A stretch of DNA of 46,002 nucleotides from Treponema sp. UBA3649 (GTDB taxonomy: Bacteria > Spirochaetota > Spirochaetia > Treponematales > Treponemataceae), in assembly GCA_002373325.1 (NCBI GenBank), contig DFKI01000112.1, positions 1 through 46,002 of the forward strand. The letters are read 5' to 3'. The notes beneath the pieces were generated by a model. That model had not been told where the DNA came from. It saw nothing but the letters and a program-made list of their open reading frames with translations, and searched no databases. Positions 32,898 through 40,839 of this stretch are shown here, one piece after another. Positions within the stretch are counted from its first letter, which is position 1, and each line of letters begins with the position of its first letter. Made by a program: the position numbers and the translations under genes.

Positions 32898-33767
32898 TCA
32901 CTCCATGTAGACAATCTCGTGCGCCCCTATTCTCTCAAAACCGGTTTTTTCGTACAAGCTGATTGCCGCACCATTCTTCTCGTTCACAAAAAGGACGCAG
33001 CTTTTTCCCGCATTCGTCGCAAGGGATTTAAGATTCTCCATCATCATCCGGGCAAATCCCTTTCTGCGCTGCTGTGTCTTCGTGTACACGCCTCCGATCA
33101 AGATGCCAGAATCCGTCTCGGCGTTGATCTGAGCCTTGCAAAGAATTTCGTCCTCAGTTGCGACCGCGTAGATTTTTCCCTTTTTCAAAAGACGGTCCAT
33201 CTCAAAGCGCTCCACGGGAAGATTCAGGCTCATGCCTTCGGGGAGAACCTCCTCCTTGATGTAGTCAATCTGCATGGAAAAAATCTCGTCGGAATTTTCT
33301 CTTGTGCATTGGAAGAAGCTGATTCCGGGAATTCGTTTGCCGCAAATTTTCTCAGCCTGATTCTCCGATTCCATTGAAATAAAAAAGCGTCTTTCTTTTA
33401 TCCTCTGATTTCCGACTGAAAGTAAAATCTCCGTAAGAAAATCAACTGAGGAGCTTTCACCCGACACGCAGAAAATTTTCCGTCCATAAAAAAAATCAAG
33501 GAGGGACCGTCTTATGAAGTCTTTTTTTTCTTTCAAAAAGGGAAGATTGAAGAACGGAAGCACTGTGCCGCCCTTGGAGCAGTAGAAGATGCCGCTGACA
33601 GAAATTGAGTCACCGCTCGTTGAAAGCACGGAGAACACGTTTTTATTTTGATTGCACAGAAATTCCGAGAGCTGGCAGGAGATTTTTTCATGAGGGCGGA
33701 TAAAATCCCTTGCCATTTCGTAAATGCCGTTGTTTTTTACGGCGGGAATTATTTTTGCGTATTCCAT
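32898..33767 (-). CDS. GNAT family N-acetyltransferase
   Basis: A 289-residue protein. The C-terminal 110 residues form a GNAT domain: LIGGVYTKTQQRRKGFARMMMENL carries the acetyl-CoA motif (Q/R-x-x-G-x-A), followed by CVLFVNEKNGAAISLYEKTGFERIG, the typical strand-helix end. The N-terminal 170 residues are less conserved and may be a second, degenerate GNAT-like half. Substrate is unknown. It begins 24 bases after the UPF0210 gene and is probably transcribed with it. Its 3' end faces the fic cassette. Confidence 0.8.
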   Translation of the reverse strand: MEYAKIIPAVKNNGIYEMARDFIRPHEKISCQLSEFLCNQNKNVFSVLSTSGDSISVSGIFYCSKGGTVLPFFNLPFLKEKKDFIRRSLLDFFYGRKIFCVSGESSSVDFLTEILLSVGNQRIKERRFFISMESENQAEKICGKRIPGISFFQCTRENSDEIFSMQIDYIKEEVLPEGMSLNLPVERFEMDRLLKKGKIYAVATEDEILCKAQINAETDSGILIGGVYTKTQQRRKGFARMMMENLKSLATNAGKSCVLFVNEKNGAAISLYEKTGFERIGAHEIVYME

Positions 33768-33791
33768 TCGGAAGGACCGACGCGGCGAAAA

Positions 33792-35153
33792 TCAGTTTCT
33801 GAATGAGTGAATCGGAGCCGGGATTCTTCCTCCACGGTTGATGAAATCCGCGCAACTGAAAGTGTTTACGTCGATTACTGGACATCCTCCCAGAAGTCCG
33901 CCGAACTCAACCCATTCGCCGGCTTTTTTTCCGGGTGCGGGAATCAGTCTTACGGCAGTGGTCTTGTTGTTCACCATTCCGATCGCCATCTCATCCGCCA
34001 TGATTCCGCTGATTGTGGTCGCAGGTGTGTCGCCGGGGATTGCAATCATGTCAAGTCCGACAGAACAGACGCAGGTCATGGCCTCAAGTTTTTCAAGCGT
34101 GATGCTGTGCTGCTTTACCGCGTTGATCATTCCCTCGTCCTCGCTCACAGGGATGAAGGCTCCGCTAAGTCCGCCCACGTTGGTGCTTGCCATTACGCCG
34201 CCTTTTTTTACCATGTCGGTGAGCATTGCAAGTGCCGCCGTTGTTCCGGGTGCTCCTGCTCCCTCAAGACCGATTTCCTCAAGAATGCGTGCCACTGAAT
34301 CTCCCACGGCAGGGGTCGGTGCAAGGGACAAATCAAGGATTCCGAAATTCACTCCAAGACGTTTCGCAGCCTCGGTTCCGACAAGCTGTCCCATGCGAGT
34401 GATTTTGAAGGCCATCTTTTTGATTCCGTCCGCAAGCTCGTTGATCGGTTTTCCCTTGAACTCACGTGCAGCCGCAAGAATTACTCCGGGGCCTGAGACA
34501 CCCACGTTCAGAACACAGTCGCCTTCTCCGGGACCGTGGAAAGCTCCCGCCATAAAGGGATTGTCCTCAGGTGCGTTCGTAAAGACCACAAGCTTCGCGC
34601 ATCCGTTCACGGGTTTTGAGGCAGAGACCTCCGCAGTCCTCTTGATGATTTCACCCATGAGCTTTACGGCATCCATGTTGATTCCGTTCTTTGTGGTTCC
34701 AACGTTCACCGATGAGCACACACGCTCGGTCTCGTTCAATGCGTCGGGGATGGACTCAATCAAGGTGCGGTCTCCGGGTGTGATTCCTTTTTGGACAAGG
34801 GCAGAAAATCCGCCCACGAAATCTATGTTGAGCTCCTTTGCGATTTTGTCCAGGGTGATTGCCCACTCCACGTAGGATTTTTCACCGCTGGGCTCGGCGA
34901 CAAGGGAAATTGGCGTGACTGAAATGCGCTTGTTGATGATTGGGACTCCGAACTCCTTCTCGATGTCCTGACCGACTTTCACAAGATTCCCGGCATAACG
35001 CATGATTTTGTCGTACATCTTCTGGCGGCTCTTTTTTCCGTCCTCGCAAGCACAGTCGCGGAGGGAAATGCCCATGGTGATGGCACGAACGTCAAGTTTC
35101 TGACGCATAAACATATTGACGGTCTCTTGGACTTCAACCGGTGAAAAAATCAT
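33792..35153 (-). CDS. PFL/UPF0210 (DUF711) family protein
   Basis: A 453-residue cytoplasmic protein of the UPF0210 family, whose fold relates to glycyl-radical-type barrels but which lacks the radical loop and has no established reaction. The family start VRAITMGISLRDCACED, IINKRISVTPISLVAEPSG, GGFSALVQKGITPGDRTLI, FHGPGEGDCVLNVGVSGPGV, LSLAPTPAVGDSVA and the end RGGRIPAPIHSFRN are all visible. The length matches the family. In many bacteria an ACT-domain protein precedes it; none is present here. It has a promoter of its own at 35193-35221 and is followed by the GNAT gene. The ribosome site before ATG 35153 is weak. Confidence 0.9.
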   Translation of the reverse strand: MIFSPVEVQETVNMFMRQKLDVRAITMGISLRDCACEDGKKSRQKMYDKIMRYAGNLVKVGQDIEKEFGVPIINKRISVTPISLVAEPSGEKSYVEWAITLDKIAKELNIDFVGGFSALVQKGITPGDRTLIESIPDALNETERVCSSVNVGTTKNGINMDAVKLMGEIIKRTAEVSASKPVNGCAKLVVFTNAPEDNPFMAGAFHGPGEGDCVLNVGVSGPGVILAAAREFKGKPINELADGIKKMAFKITRMGQLVGTEAAKRLGVNFGILDLSLAPTPAVGDSVARILEEIGLEGAGAPGTTAALAMLTDMVKKGGVMASTNVGGLSGAFIPVSEDEGMINAVKQHSITLEKLEAMTCVCSVGLDMIAIPGDTPATTISGIMADEMAIGMVNNKTTAVRLIPAPGKKAGEWVEFGGLLGGCPVIDVNTFSCADFINRGGRIPAPIHSFRN

Positions 35154-35192
35154 AAGGATACCTCGGACAAAAAATCAAAAATAATGAATGAT

Positions 35193-35221
35193 ATTCTACT
35201 ATAAAAATGATTTTGTTTCAA
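35193..35221 (-). promoter_or_regulatory. Promoter of the UPF0210-GNAT pair
   Basis: Minus strand TTGAAA (35216-35221), 17-base spacer, TAGAAT (35193-35198). Leader about 33 bases to ATG 35153. Confidence 0.6.
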
Positions 35222-35229
35222 TTACAGTC

Positions 35230-36843
35230 TCACGTCATTTCAGAGATTCCATACATCGGATCCTTCTCCGGGTACAGCTCAAGCACATGCTTCTCACACG
35301 GAAGTACCTCGCTCGCGTCGTGGGTCACATGAAGGAGTGTCGTAGTGCCGGAGTTTCCGACTGTCTCAAGAAGATGCAGAATCTTTTCGCGGTTATTCTC
35401 ATCTAGTCCGTGGCATGGCTCATCCAAAATCAGGACGCAGGGAAGTTTTACCGCCGCCCGTAAAATCAAAATGGCCCTCTGCTCACCGTAGCTCAACGAA
35501 CCGAAGGACTCATTCTCACGTCCAGAAAATCCCGCAAGATTGAGCCACTGTTTTGCCGAAGCGATTTCAAAATCAGTAGTCTGCTCATAAAGACCGATGC
35601 TGTCATGGAATCCGCTCACGACCGTTTCAATCAGAGAAGTGGAACCGACCATCCTGTACTCAACGTGGAGCCTGTAACTCACGATGCCAAGCTTTTTCTT
35701 TATGTCCCAGATTGTCTCACCCGACCCGCGTCTTTTTCCAAAGAGGAAGATTTTTTCACGGAAGACCTGCATGTTGTCCCCGGTAATCAGCTCAAGGATT
35801 GTAGTCTTGCCCGAGCCGTTCGGTCCACGGATAAGCCAATGATTTCCCCGTCTCACTTCCCAGCTCAAGTCCCGGAGCACGTGATTTTCTCCCCATCCCA
35901 CGTTCACGTTCTCAAAACGAATCAGACTTTCATCCGAATCAGCTTTTTCCTCATCCGGCAAAAGATTTTTGTACTCCGTACTGATTTTTTCCAGAGCCGA
36001 CAAAAAGTCCCTGCGTTTTTTTTCATCGACCGATGCGTTTTCCGAAGCTCTTTTTTCAAGAAGCAACTCGTAATCATCACGTGAGCCTGAGAAAACAATT
36101 TTGCGTCCGGAAATCTCCAGCACACGGTTAATGCTTTTTGGAATCTCGTGGAAGCGCTCCATGCTCAAAATGATTGTGGGAAATCCGCTCTCCGTTTTCA
36201 TCCCGCCAAGCTGCCTTGAAGTGATTGTGTCAAAAAACTCAAGGAGGATTTTTCTTGACTCAACGTCCAGTCCCGCAAAGGGATCGCTTAAAATCAAGAG
36301 CCGGCAACCTGAAAGCAATGCCCTGCACAAAAGAGTCCTTCGGATTTCACCTGTGGACATGTAGCGGAGTCCCCGGTCCAGGATTTTTTCCACGCCACAA
36401 AGTTTTACCTGCGGAAAAGTTTCCAATCTGTGTGCGACGGGCGGAAGAGGAGCGTGCTTTTTCGAAGAGCCACCAAGGACTTCTGCAATATATTGCCTTC
36501 CTGTGCGACCCTCGTCCTCACGGTCCATGATCTCACTCTCATCCCTTGCCCTTTCTTCTTCTATTAAACGTGCGGCTTCCTCAAGCGAAACCACCGCGAC
36601 GGATTTTTCAAAAAGGGATGAAAAGGACGGACTGATTTTTGACTCTGAGTCTTCTTCTGGAACAAAGCTCAGCTCGCCGGAAAGTGCCTTAAGAAAATCA
36701 GCCTTGCCTCCTCCGTTGGCCCCTGTTACAAGCCATGCCTCTCCGCCTTTCATTTTCCAGCTGAAATTTTTCAAGTAAGTTTTTGACATGCCCTTAACCG
36801 AGCAGCGGTCAACAGAAATTAAATCATCGTCTTTTATCGTCAT
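35230..36843 (-). CDS. Double-NBD ABC ATPase (ModF-like), first half degenerate
   Basis: A 537-residue cytoplasmic ATPase with two fused ABC domains and no membrane part. The second domain (about 300-537) is intact: Walker A GPNGSGKTT, signature SLSYGEQRA, Walker B VLILDEPCHGLD and the switch His in LLHVTHD. The first domain has GANGGGKAD (no Ser/Thr after the Walker A Lys), signature YMSTGEIRR and Walker B LLILSDPFAGLD lacking the catalytic Glu, so it probably does not hydrolyse ATP. Arrangement and length resemble ModF-type tandem ATPases, but no molybdate permease is nearby. The ATG follows GGAG. tsaD ends 15 bases upstream, so it belongs to the histidine phosphatase-to-ABC run. Confidence 0.85.
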   Translation of the reverse strand: MTIKDDDLISVDRCSVKGMSKTYLKNFSWKMKGGEAWLVTGANGGGKADFLKALSGELSFVPEEDSESKISPSFSSLFEKSVAVVSLEEAARLIEEERARDESEIMDREDEGRTGRQYIAEVLGGSSKKHAPLPPVAHRLETFPQVKLCGVEKILDRGLRYMSTGEIRRTLLCRALLSGCRLLILSDPFAGLDVESRKILLEFFDTITSRQLGGMKTESGFPTIILSMERFHEIPKSINRVLEISGRKIVFSGSRDDYELLLEKRASENASVDEKKRRDFLSALEKISTEYKNLLPDEEKADSDESLIRFENVNVGWGENHVLRDLSWEVRRGNHWLIRGPNGSGKTTILELITGDNMQVFREKIFLFGKRRGSGETIWDIKKKLGIVSYRLHVEYRMVGSTSLIETVVSGFHDSIGLYEQTTDFEIASAKQWLNLAGFSGRENESFGSLSYGEQRAILILRAAVKLPCVLILDEPCHGLDENNREKILHLLETVGNSGTTTLLHVTHDASEVLPCEKHVLELYPEKDPMYGISEMT

Positions 36844-36858
36844 TTTAATCTCCGAAAT

Positions 36859-37896
36859 CTACCTGCGTCCGAATGCCTCAAGATTCGCAAGTCCACGCTT
36901 GAACTGAGGAATCCTTGCACATGCGGTCGTGCTGAGCGGACTTGTGTCTCCCCTCTTGAAAAAGTGATAGGCCACTCCCGCAATCATGGCACCGTTGTCT
37001 CCGCAAAGTTTCAGGGGTGGAAAAATGCATTTCAAATCAGATCGCTCGGAAAGAAGCTCACGTAGACGACTGTTTGCAGCAACCCCGCCTCCCGCAACCA
37101 CGGTTTTCAATCCTGTGTCCTCAACGGCACGCATGAGACGGCTAACCAAAGTCTGGCACGCAACTTCCTGAAATGAGGCCGCGATGTTTTCAGGAGTCTT
37201 CTCAAATCCCTTGTTCAAAAAAAGGTCTGCCTGATGGATTACGGCTGTCTTCAATCCGCTGAAAGAAAAATCGTAGCGGTGGTCTCCCTTGTCAAGTTTC
37301 GGAAGAGGAAACGAAAATGCCTTGGAATTTCCCTGCTTGGAAAGTTTGTCGATGATTACTCCCCCGGGGTATCCCAATCCGTAGAACTTCGCAACTTTGT
37401 CAAAAGCCTCTCCCACGCTGTCGTCAATGGTGGTTCCCAAAATTTCAAGGTCATCAAATCCGTTCACCTTCGCGATGATTGAGTGTCCGCCGCTCACAAG
37501 AAGTCCCAGGTAGGGATAGGGAATGTCGTTCTCAAGATGAGCCGCGTAAAGATGACCGAGCATGTGGTTTACGGCAAGGAAAGGTTTTCCAAGAGCCCAT
37601 GCGAGAGTTTTTCCGAAAGAGAGCCCCACCAAAAGAGAGCCCATGAGTCCGGGCCGGTTCGTAGCTGCGATGGCGTCCACATCATCAAATTTCAGTCCCG
37701 ACTCGTCAAGGGATTTTCGCACGACAGGAAGAATCCATTCGGCGTGTTTTCTGCTCGCAATCTCCGGGACCACACCCTTATAAATCTGGTGGAAGGGAAT
37801 CTGCGTCGCCACCACGTTGCTCAAAATTTTATGTCCGTCCTCCACGATGGCACATGCCGTCTCGTCGCAGGAACTCTCAATTCCTAAAATCTTCAT
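36859..37896 (-). CDS. tsaD: tRNA N6-adenosine threonylcarbamoyltransferase
   Basis: Catalytic subunit that transfers threonylcarbamoyl to A37 of ANN-decoding tRNAs, an essential cytoplasmic function performed with TsaB and TsaE, neither of which lies in the window. The 345 residues start MKILGIESSCDETACAIVEDG. The metal-binding HMLGHLYAAH, the ATP-binding LGLLVSGGHS, VAGGGVAANSRLRELL and CGDNGAMIAGVA are all present, as in the ASKHA fold. The chosen ATG 37896 follows GAGGAAG; an in-frame ATG at 37923 adds nine untypical residues. The gene lies 58 bases after the small membrane-anchored protein and 15 before the ABC ATPase. Confidence 0.96.
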   Translation of the reverse strand: MKILGIESSCDETACAIVEDGHKILSNVVATQIPFHQIYKGVVPEIASRKHAEWILPVVRKSLDESGLKFDDVDAIAATNRPGLMGSLLVGLSFGKTLAWALGKPFLAVNHMLGHLYAAHLENDIPYPYLGLLVSGGHSIIAKVNGFDDLEILGTTIDDSVGEAFDKVAKFYGLGYPGGVIIDKLSKQGNSKAFSFPLPKLDKGDHRYDFSFSGLKTAVIHQADLFLNKGFEKTPENIAASFQEVACQTLVSRLMRAVEDTGLKTVVAGGGVAANSRLRELLSERSDLKCIFPPLKLCGDNGAMIAGVAYHFFKRGDTSPLSTTACARIPQFKRGLANLEAFGRR

Positions 37897-37954
37897 TTTA
37901 ATCTTCCTCAGCTGATTTGCCACAAAATATTTCTTTTGCCGATGAAGCGGAATC

Positions 37955-38332
37955 TCAATCCGGGTGCTCCACCTTCACGTTGACTACATTATGATTTCCG
38001 TCAAGCTCGATGACAAGCTCCGAATATCCAAGTCCGACCATCTCATCCGGCTTCAGATAATAGCACAAAAGACTGTTGTTTTCATACCAGGGTTTTCCCA
38101 AAATGCTGATCACGTCTTCTCGGGAGATATTTTTCTCCGTGAGCCTTTCTTTCAAATCCTCGGTCATGTAATAGCGCGCGTTGTTTTTGTTTTTGTGCCA
38201 TGCGGTCCGATTGAACGGAATCTGTTTTCCGTAAGCAGGCTCAAAATCATTGCAAAAGAACAGACAGAAAATCAGAGGAATCCAAAGTCCGCACGAAATG
38301 AGCGTGAGAGTCTTTTTTCTTCCGGCTGTCAT
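37955..38332 (-). CDS. Small exported protein resembling SmpA/OmlA-type (BamE-like) domains
   Basis: A 125-residue protein with an N-terminal hydrophobic segment (about 8-27, ending CLFFCND), which may be a signal anchor or a poorly matching lipoprotein signal. The remainder has the pattern R-Y-x-M-x-x-DL, ISREDVISILGKPWYENN and a C-terminal strand pair LGYSELVIELDGNHNVVNVKV, similar to small SmpA/OmlA-like envelope proteins. Function is unknown and the family link is tentative. It begins just after the stop of the histidine phosphatase gene (two-base gap) behind GGGGTATAGG, so the two are cotranscribed. Confidence 0.6.
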   Translation of the reverse strand: MTAGRKKTLTLISCGLWIPLIFCLFFCNDFEPAYGKQIPFNRTAWHKNKNNARYYMTEDLKERLTEKNISREDVISILGKPWYENNSLLCYYLKPDEMVGLGYSELVIELDGNHNVVNVKVEHPD

Positions 38333-38334
38333 AC

Positions 38335-39018
38335 CTATACCCCGTATCCGTATTTAATAAATTGTTTTTTCTCACCCCGCCACAGAGCAGTAAAATCATC
38401 CCGCGTTCCATAAAGGAAAAGTCCCTCGGTGTAGCGGCACCAGTCATGTCCGTCCAATCCCGTTTTCAGATTGAAGAGAGCGCTTGCCAAAACAACCACG
38501 TGGCAGTCATGGGAGCACAGTAAATCCAAGGTTCCGGGCTCTCCGTTGATTGAAAAGATTCCGTCCAGGATTGACGCTGCCTCCTGCTCCACCGTTACTC
38601 CACGGCTTGTAAGAGTGTCCCCGGTCTGCAATGCGTTGAAATACTCGTGCCAGCCGATTCCAGTCATGCCTTCCGGTTTTGAGTCGATTACCAAGGAACT
38701 GAACGGAGCAAGCCTGAGAAGTTTTTCCTTTGTGTAGCCCATTTTCAAATCGGGACTCATTCCGCTGGTGATTGCCTCCACTGTTTGTCCGCATCTTTCC
38801 ACAGTACTAGCCGCGCATTTTCCCAAGGGTCTGTCGATGGACTCCCCGATTTTTTTTGCAAGCTCAATTCCTTCGGGCGTGAGAAGCAAAGTGGAATAAT
38901 CTCCGTCCGGCGGATTTTCAAAACGGATGCTGTGCCTCATAAAAAGCTTGACGTTTACGTTATCGGGAATCCGGGCGGCATCGGATGTCATTTGCGGATA
39001 AGGTGAATAAAACTTCAT
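38335..39018 (-). CDS. Histidine phosphatase superfamily protein
   Basis: A 227-residue protein with the phosphohistidine signature LFMRHSIRFE (RHG variant RHS), TVERCGQTVEAI (Arg helix) and LLCSHDCHVVVLAS, where the second catalytic His lies in SHDCH. DLLCSH matches the usual end-of-core strand. No signal peptide. Possible substrates range from phosphosugars to phosphoproteins and cannot be chosen. ATG 39018 is preferred over ATG 39036 because a promoter (TTGAAA-17-TATTAT) ends six bases ahead of it, leaving no leader. It is the first gene of a run containing the small envelope protein, tsaD and the ABC ATPase. Confidence 0.82.
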   Translation of the reverse strand: MKFYSPYPQMTSDAARIPDNVNVKLFMRHSIRFENPPDGDYSTLLLTPEGIELAKKIGESIDRPLGKCAASTVERCGQTVEAITSGMSPDLKMGYTKEKLLRLAPFSSLVIDSKPEGMTGIGWHEYFNALQTGDTLTSRGVTVEQEAASILDGIFSINGEPGTLDLLCSHDCHVVVLASALFNLKTGLDGHDWCRYTEGLFLYGTRDDFTALWRGEKKQFIKYGYGV

Positions 39019-39053
39019 GCTGATATAATAGTACATATTTCGAATGCTTTCAA
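39019..39053 (-). promoter_or_regulatory. Promoter giving a leaderless histidine-phosphatase mRNA
   Basis: Minus strand TTGAAA (39048-39053), 17-base spacer, TATTAT (39025-39030), six bases (ATCAGC), ATG 39018. Confidence 0.65.
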
Positions 39054-39067
39054 TAGCATGGAAGAGA

Positions 39068-39094
39068 GGCGTCAGATTATTTCATCGGCAAGCA
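39068..39094. repeat. 27-bp direct repeat: fragment of a DUF4143 ATPase 3' end
   Basis: Identical to 40813-40839, which covers the stop and last residues (LADEII on the minus strand) of the second DUF4143 ATPase. It is fused directly to the outer-membrane-protein relic that follows. Confidence 0.85.
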
Positions 39095-39338
39095 TGAAAA
39101 TGAGTTTTACCATGCACCTATCACTTTTTCTGTTTCTGGCGAGAAGACTGGTGGAACATTAAAGCTTACTGACAAGACCGGTGGTACGACTCTTACTGGA
39201 AAGTGGAACATTTGGTTTGCGCCGGTTGATGCCGTTAAGTTCAACGTTGGTAAGTGTGCAATCGAAGCAGCTGGTGATGTAAACGTAGGAAGCTCTGTTA
39301 CATTTGGTATTCCTGTAAGTTTCCAGGTCGCATTCTAA
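39093..39338 (+). pseudogene. Outer-membrane beta-barrel protein relic with internal deletion
   Basis: An open frame without start codon ends at TAA 39336-39338. Its residues PITFSVSGEKTGGTLKL and GKWNIWFAPVDAVKFNVG match the N-terminal part of the outer-membrane gene at 42316-43425 (PISFSISGEKAGATYH, SKWNIWIKPLDILTVNVG). Directly after KFNVGK it continues CAIEAAGDVNVGSSVTFGIPVSFQVAF, equivalent to the extreme C-terminus of that gene (FKVGDCSIDAALDV to KFSMSF). Roughly 220 residues between two NVG/KVG sites are missing, as are the signal peptide and start. It cannot be expressed as it stands and may be debris or a donor cassette. Its 3' flank matches that of the full-length gene, including the terminator. 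Confidence 0.85.
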
Positions 39339-39376
39339 TCCATCCTGACAGTCTAAACCACTGTTAGACCACAAGG

Positions 39377-39410
39377 CGGCATCAGTCGGAAGATTGGTGC
39401 TGTTTTTTTT
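39377..39410 (+). terminator. Terminator of the outer-membrane-protein relic
   Basis: CGGCATCAGTC pairs with GATTGGTGCTG around GGAA, then eight T. Nearly identical to the terminator at 43464-43497. It abuts the stop of the convergent ATPase gene. Confidence 0.8.
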
Positions 39411-40675
39411 CAGAATTTCAGGAGAAATTTGTGGATGGGCATCACCTCAATCTCGAAGCCCTTTTTGGAGACTGTTTTCTCCTCGCCGTTTGTGACCACA
39501 ATCAGCCGTCGGACTCCCGCATCCTTTTCCGCAAGCGACAGAAGATTTCCCAACTCCCTTTTTTCCGTGCCCTCAAGGGAATACGCCGCCTGTACCGCGC
39601 ACTTTGCCTCAGGAATGTAAAAATCAACGTCGATTCCTGTCTGCCGGGACTTATAGTAATAAACGTCATTCCCGAACCGCCTTCTCAGATGAACCGCGAC
39701 AGTGTTCTCAAGGAGTGCCGGAGTCTTGTCAACAAGAAAAAGGGAAAGAATGCCCGTGTCGTAGAAATAGAACCTGGGGAGGCTTTCCTTTTCCGCGAAT
39801 TTGGAGACGAAGTTTTTTGACCTGAACAGAAGGTATGCGTTTTCCGCGTATGAGGCGTACTCAATCATCGAGTCGGTCGAAGTCTTCACACCCGCCGCTT
39901 TTACGTTGCCTGCCAGAGTGTTGAAGGAAACCTCGTGCATCACGGTCTCAGCGATTTTTTTTACCATGAGCCGGAGAGCCATCTGATTTTTTATCTTTTC
40001 CCTCTCAAGGATGTCGCCCAAAAGGACTTTCTCGAAAACGCTCTTGATATAATCCCTCTTGTTGATCATGCTCAGCATCTCGGGAAGTCCCCCCTCCGCG
40101 ACGTATTCCTGACATTCCCGGATGATTGCCCCGGTGCCGGATGCAGTAAGCAGGGCGTTCTCATCATGTTCAACTGATTTGAAGGAAAGAATCTCGGAGA
40201 ACGAGAAAGGCATTATCATTTTTGAGATATATCGCCCACCGAGCACGGATTCCATCTCAGAGCTGAGCATCTTGGCGTTGCTTCCGGTTATGCACACATG
40301 TTTTTTCTGGTCTGCCATGCGTCGAGCGAAGTGCTCCCATCCTTCAACAATCTGTATCTCGTCAAAGAAAAAATGTGCCTCTTTGTCCCCTGCAAGCTCA
40401 TAAGCTACCTCAAGGATGTCATCAAAATCCGTCCGCCTGAAATCCAGTATGCGGTCATCCTCGAAGTTGACGAAGATTATCTGGGACCATCCGCAGCCCG
40501 CCGCCACCAAGTCCCTGGCCATTTTGTAAAGGAGCGTAGATTTTCCGGCCCTTCTCAGCCCCACAAGCAGATAGTTCACGTTCTTCTCGAAAGAATAATC
40601 CCGCCCGCATATCGGCACTTTCTTGATGAGCTCAGTCTGCTCAAGAATCACTCTCTTCAATACATTATGGTCCAT
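39410..40675 (-). CDS. AAA+ ATPase with C-terminal DUF4143 domain (copy 1)
   Basis: A 421-residue cytoplasmic P-loop ATPase (AAA_14 type). Walker A GLRRAGKST is near residue 37, Walker B HFFFDEIQ near 100 and the sensor stretch HVCITGSNAKML near 145, which is followed by the KxxPFSFSEI family motif. The C-terminal DUF4143 region resembles a PD-(D/E)xK nuclease fold, with GIDVDFYIPE and AVQAAYS matching its D and QxxY-like elements. Family members are multiplied in gut bacteria and their role is not established. ATG 40675 follows AAAGGGG; ATG 40714 (after AAGGGTG) is a possible longer start. A promoter overlapped by tandem 20-bp repeats lies upstream. Confidence 0.88.
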   Translation of the reverse strand: MDHNVLKRVILEQTELIKKVPICGRDYSFEKNVNYLLVGLRRAGKSTLLYKMARDLVAAGCGWSQIIFVNFEDDRILDFRRTDFDDILEVAYELAGDKEAHFFFDEIQIVEGWEHFARRMADQKKHVCITGSNAKMLSSEMESVLGGRYISKMIMPFSFSEILSFKSVEHDENALLTASGTGAIIRECQEYVAEGGLPEMLSMINKRDYIKSVFEKVLLGDILEREKIKNQMALRLMVKKIAETVMHEVSFNTLAGNVKAAGVKTSTDSMIEYASYAENAYLLFRSKNFVSKFAEKESLPRFYFYDTGILSLFLVDKTPALLENTVAVHLRRRFGNDVYYYKSRQTGIDVDFYIPEAKCAVQAAYSLEGTEKRELGNLLSLAEKDAGVRRLIVVTNGEEKTVSKKGFEIEVMPIHKFLLKF

Positions 40676-40727
40676 TTCATCCCCTTTTCCTGCTAAAATG
40701 CAAGGATACCACATTGATTTCACCCTT

Positions 40728-40756
40728 ATTTTATCGTATACACACGACAAAATCAA
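40728..40756 (-). promoter_or_regulatory. Promoter of DUF4143 ATPase copy 1
   Basis: Minus strand TTGATT (40751-40756), 17-base spacer, TAAAAT (40728-40733). The -10 box lies inside the first of two tandem repeats. Confidence 0.55.
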
Positions 40757-40781
40757 CCCATTTTTATCGTCTATGCACGAC
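40729..40781. repeat. Tandem 20-bp repeats over the ATPase copy 1 promoter (candidate operator)
   Basis: TTTTATCGTATACACACGAC (40729-40748) and TTTTATCGTCTATGCACGAC (40762-40781) match at 17 of 20 positions and start 33 bases apart, about three helical turns. One covers the -10 box and the other lies upstream of the -35 box. Confidence 0.65.
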
Positions 40782-40812
40782 ATCATACTCCGAATCCAGC
40801 GAAAATTTGATT

Positions 40813-40839
40813 GGCGTCAGATTATTTCATCGGCAAGCA
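40813..40839. repeat. 27-bp direct repeat, right copy
   Basis: Covers the stop codon and last six codons of DUF4143 ATPase copy 2. Identical to 39068-39094, so the relic and ATPase copy 1 lie between two copies of the same 27 bases. Confidence 0.85.

Noticed and set aside
33838..34875. 345-codon open frame opposite the UPF0210/PFL gene
   Set aside because: Antisense to a gene with strong family motifs; low-complexity Ser/Pro-rich product, no ribosome site.
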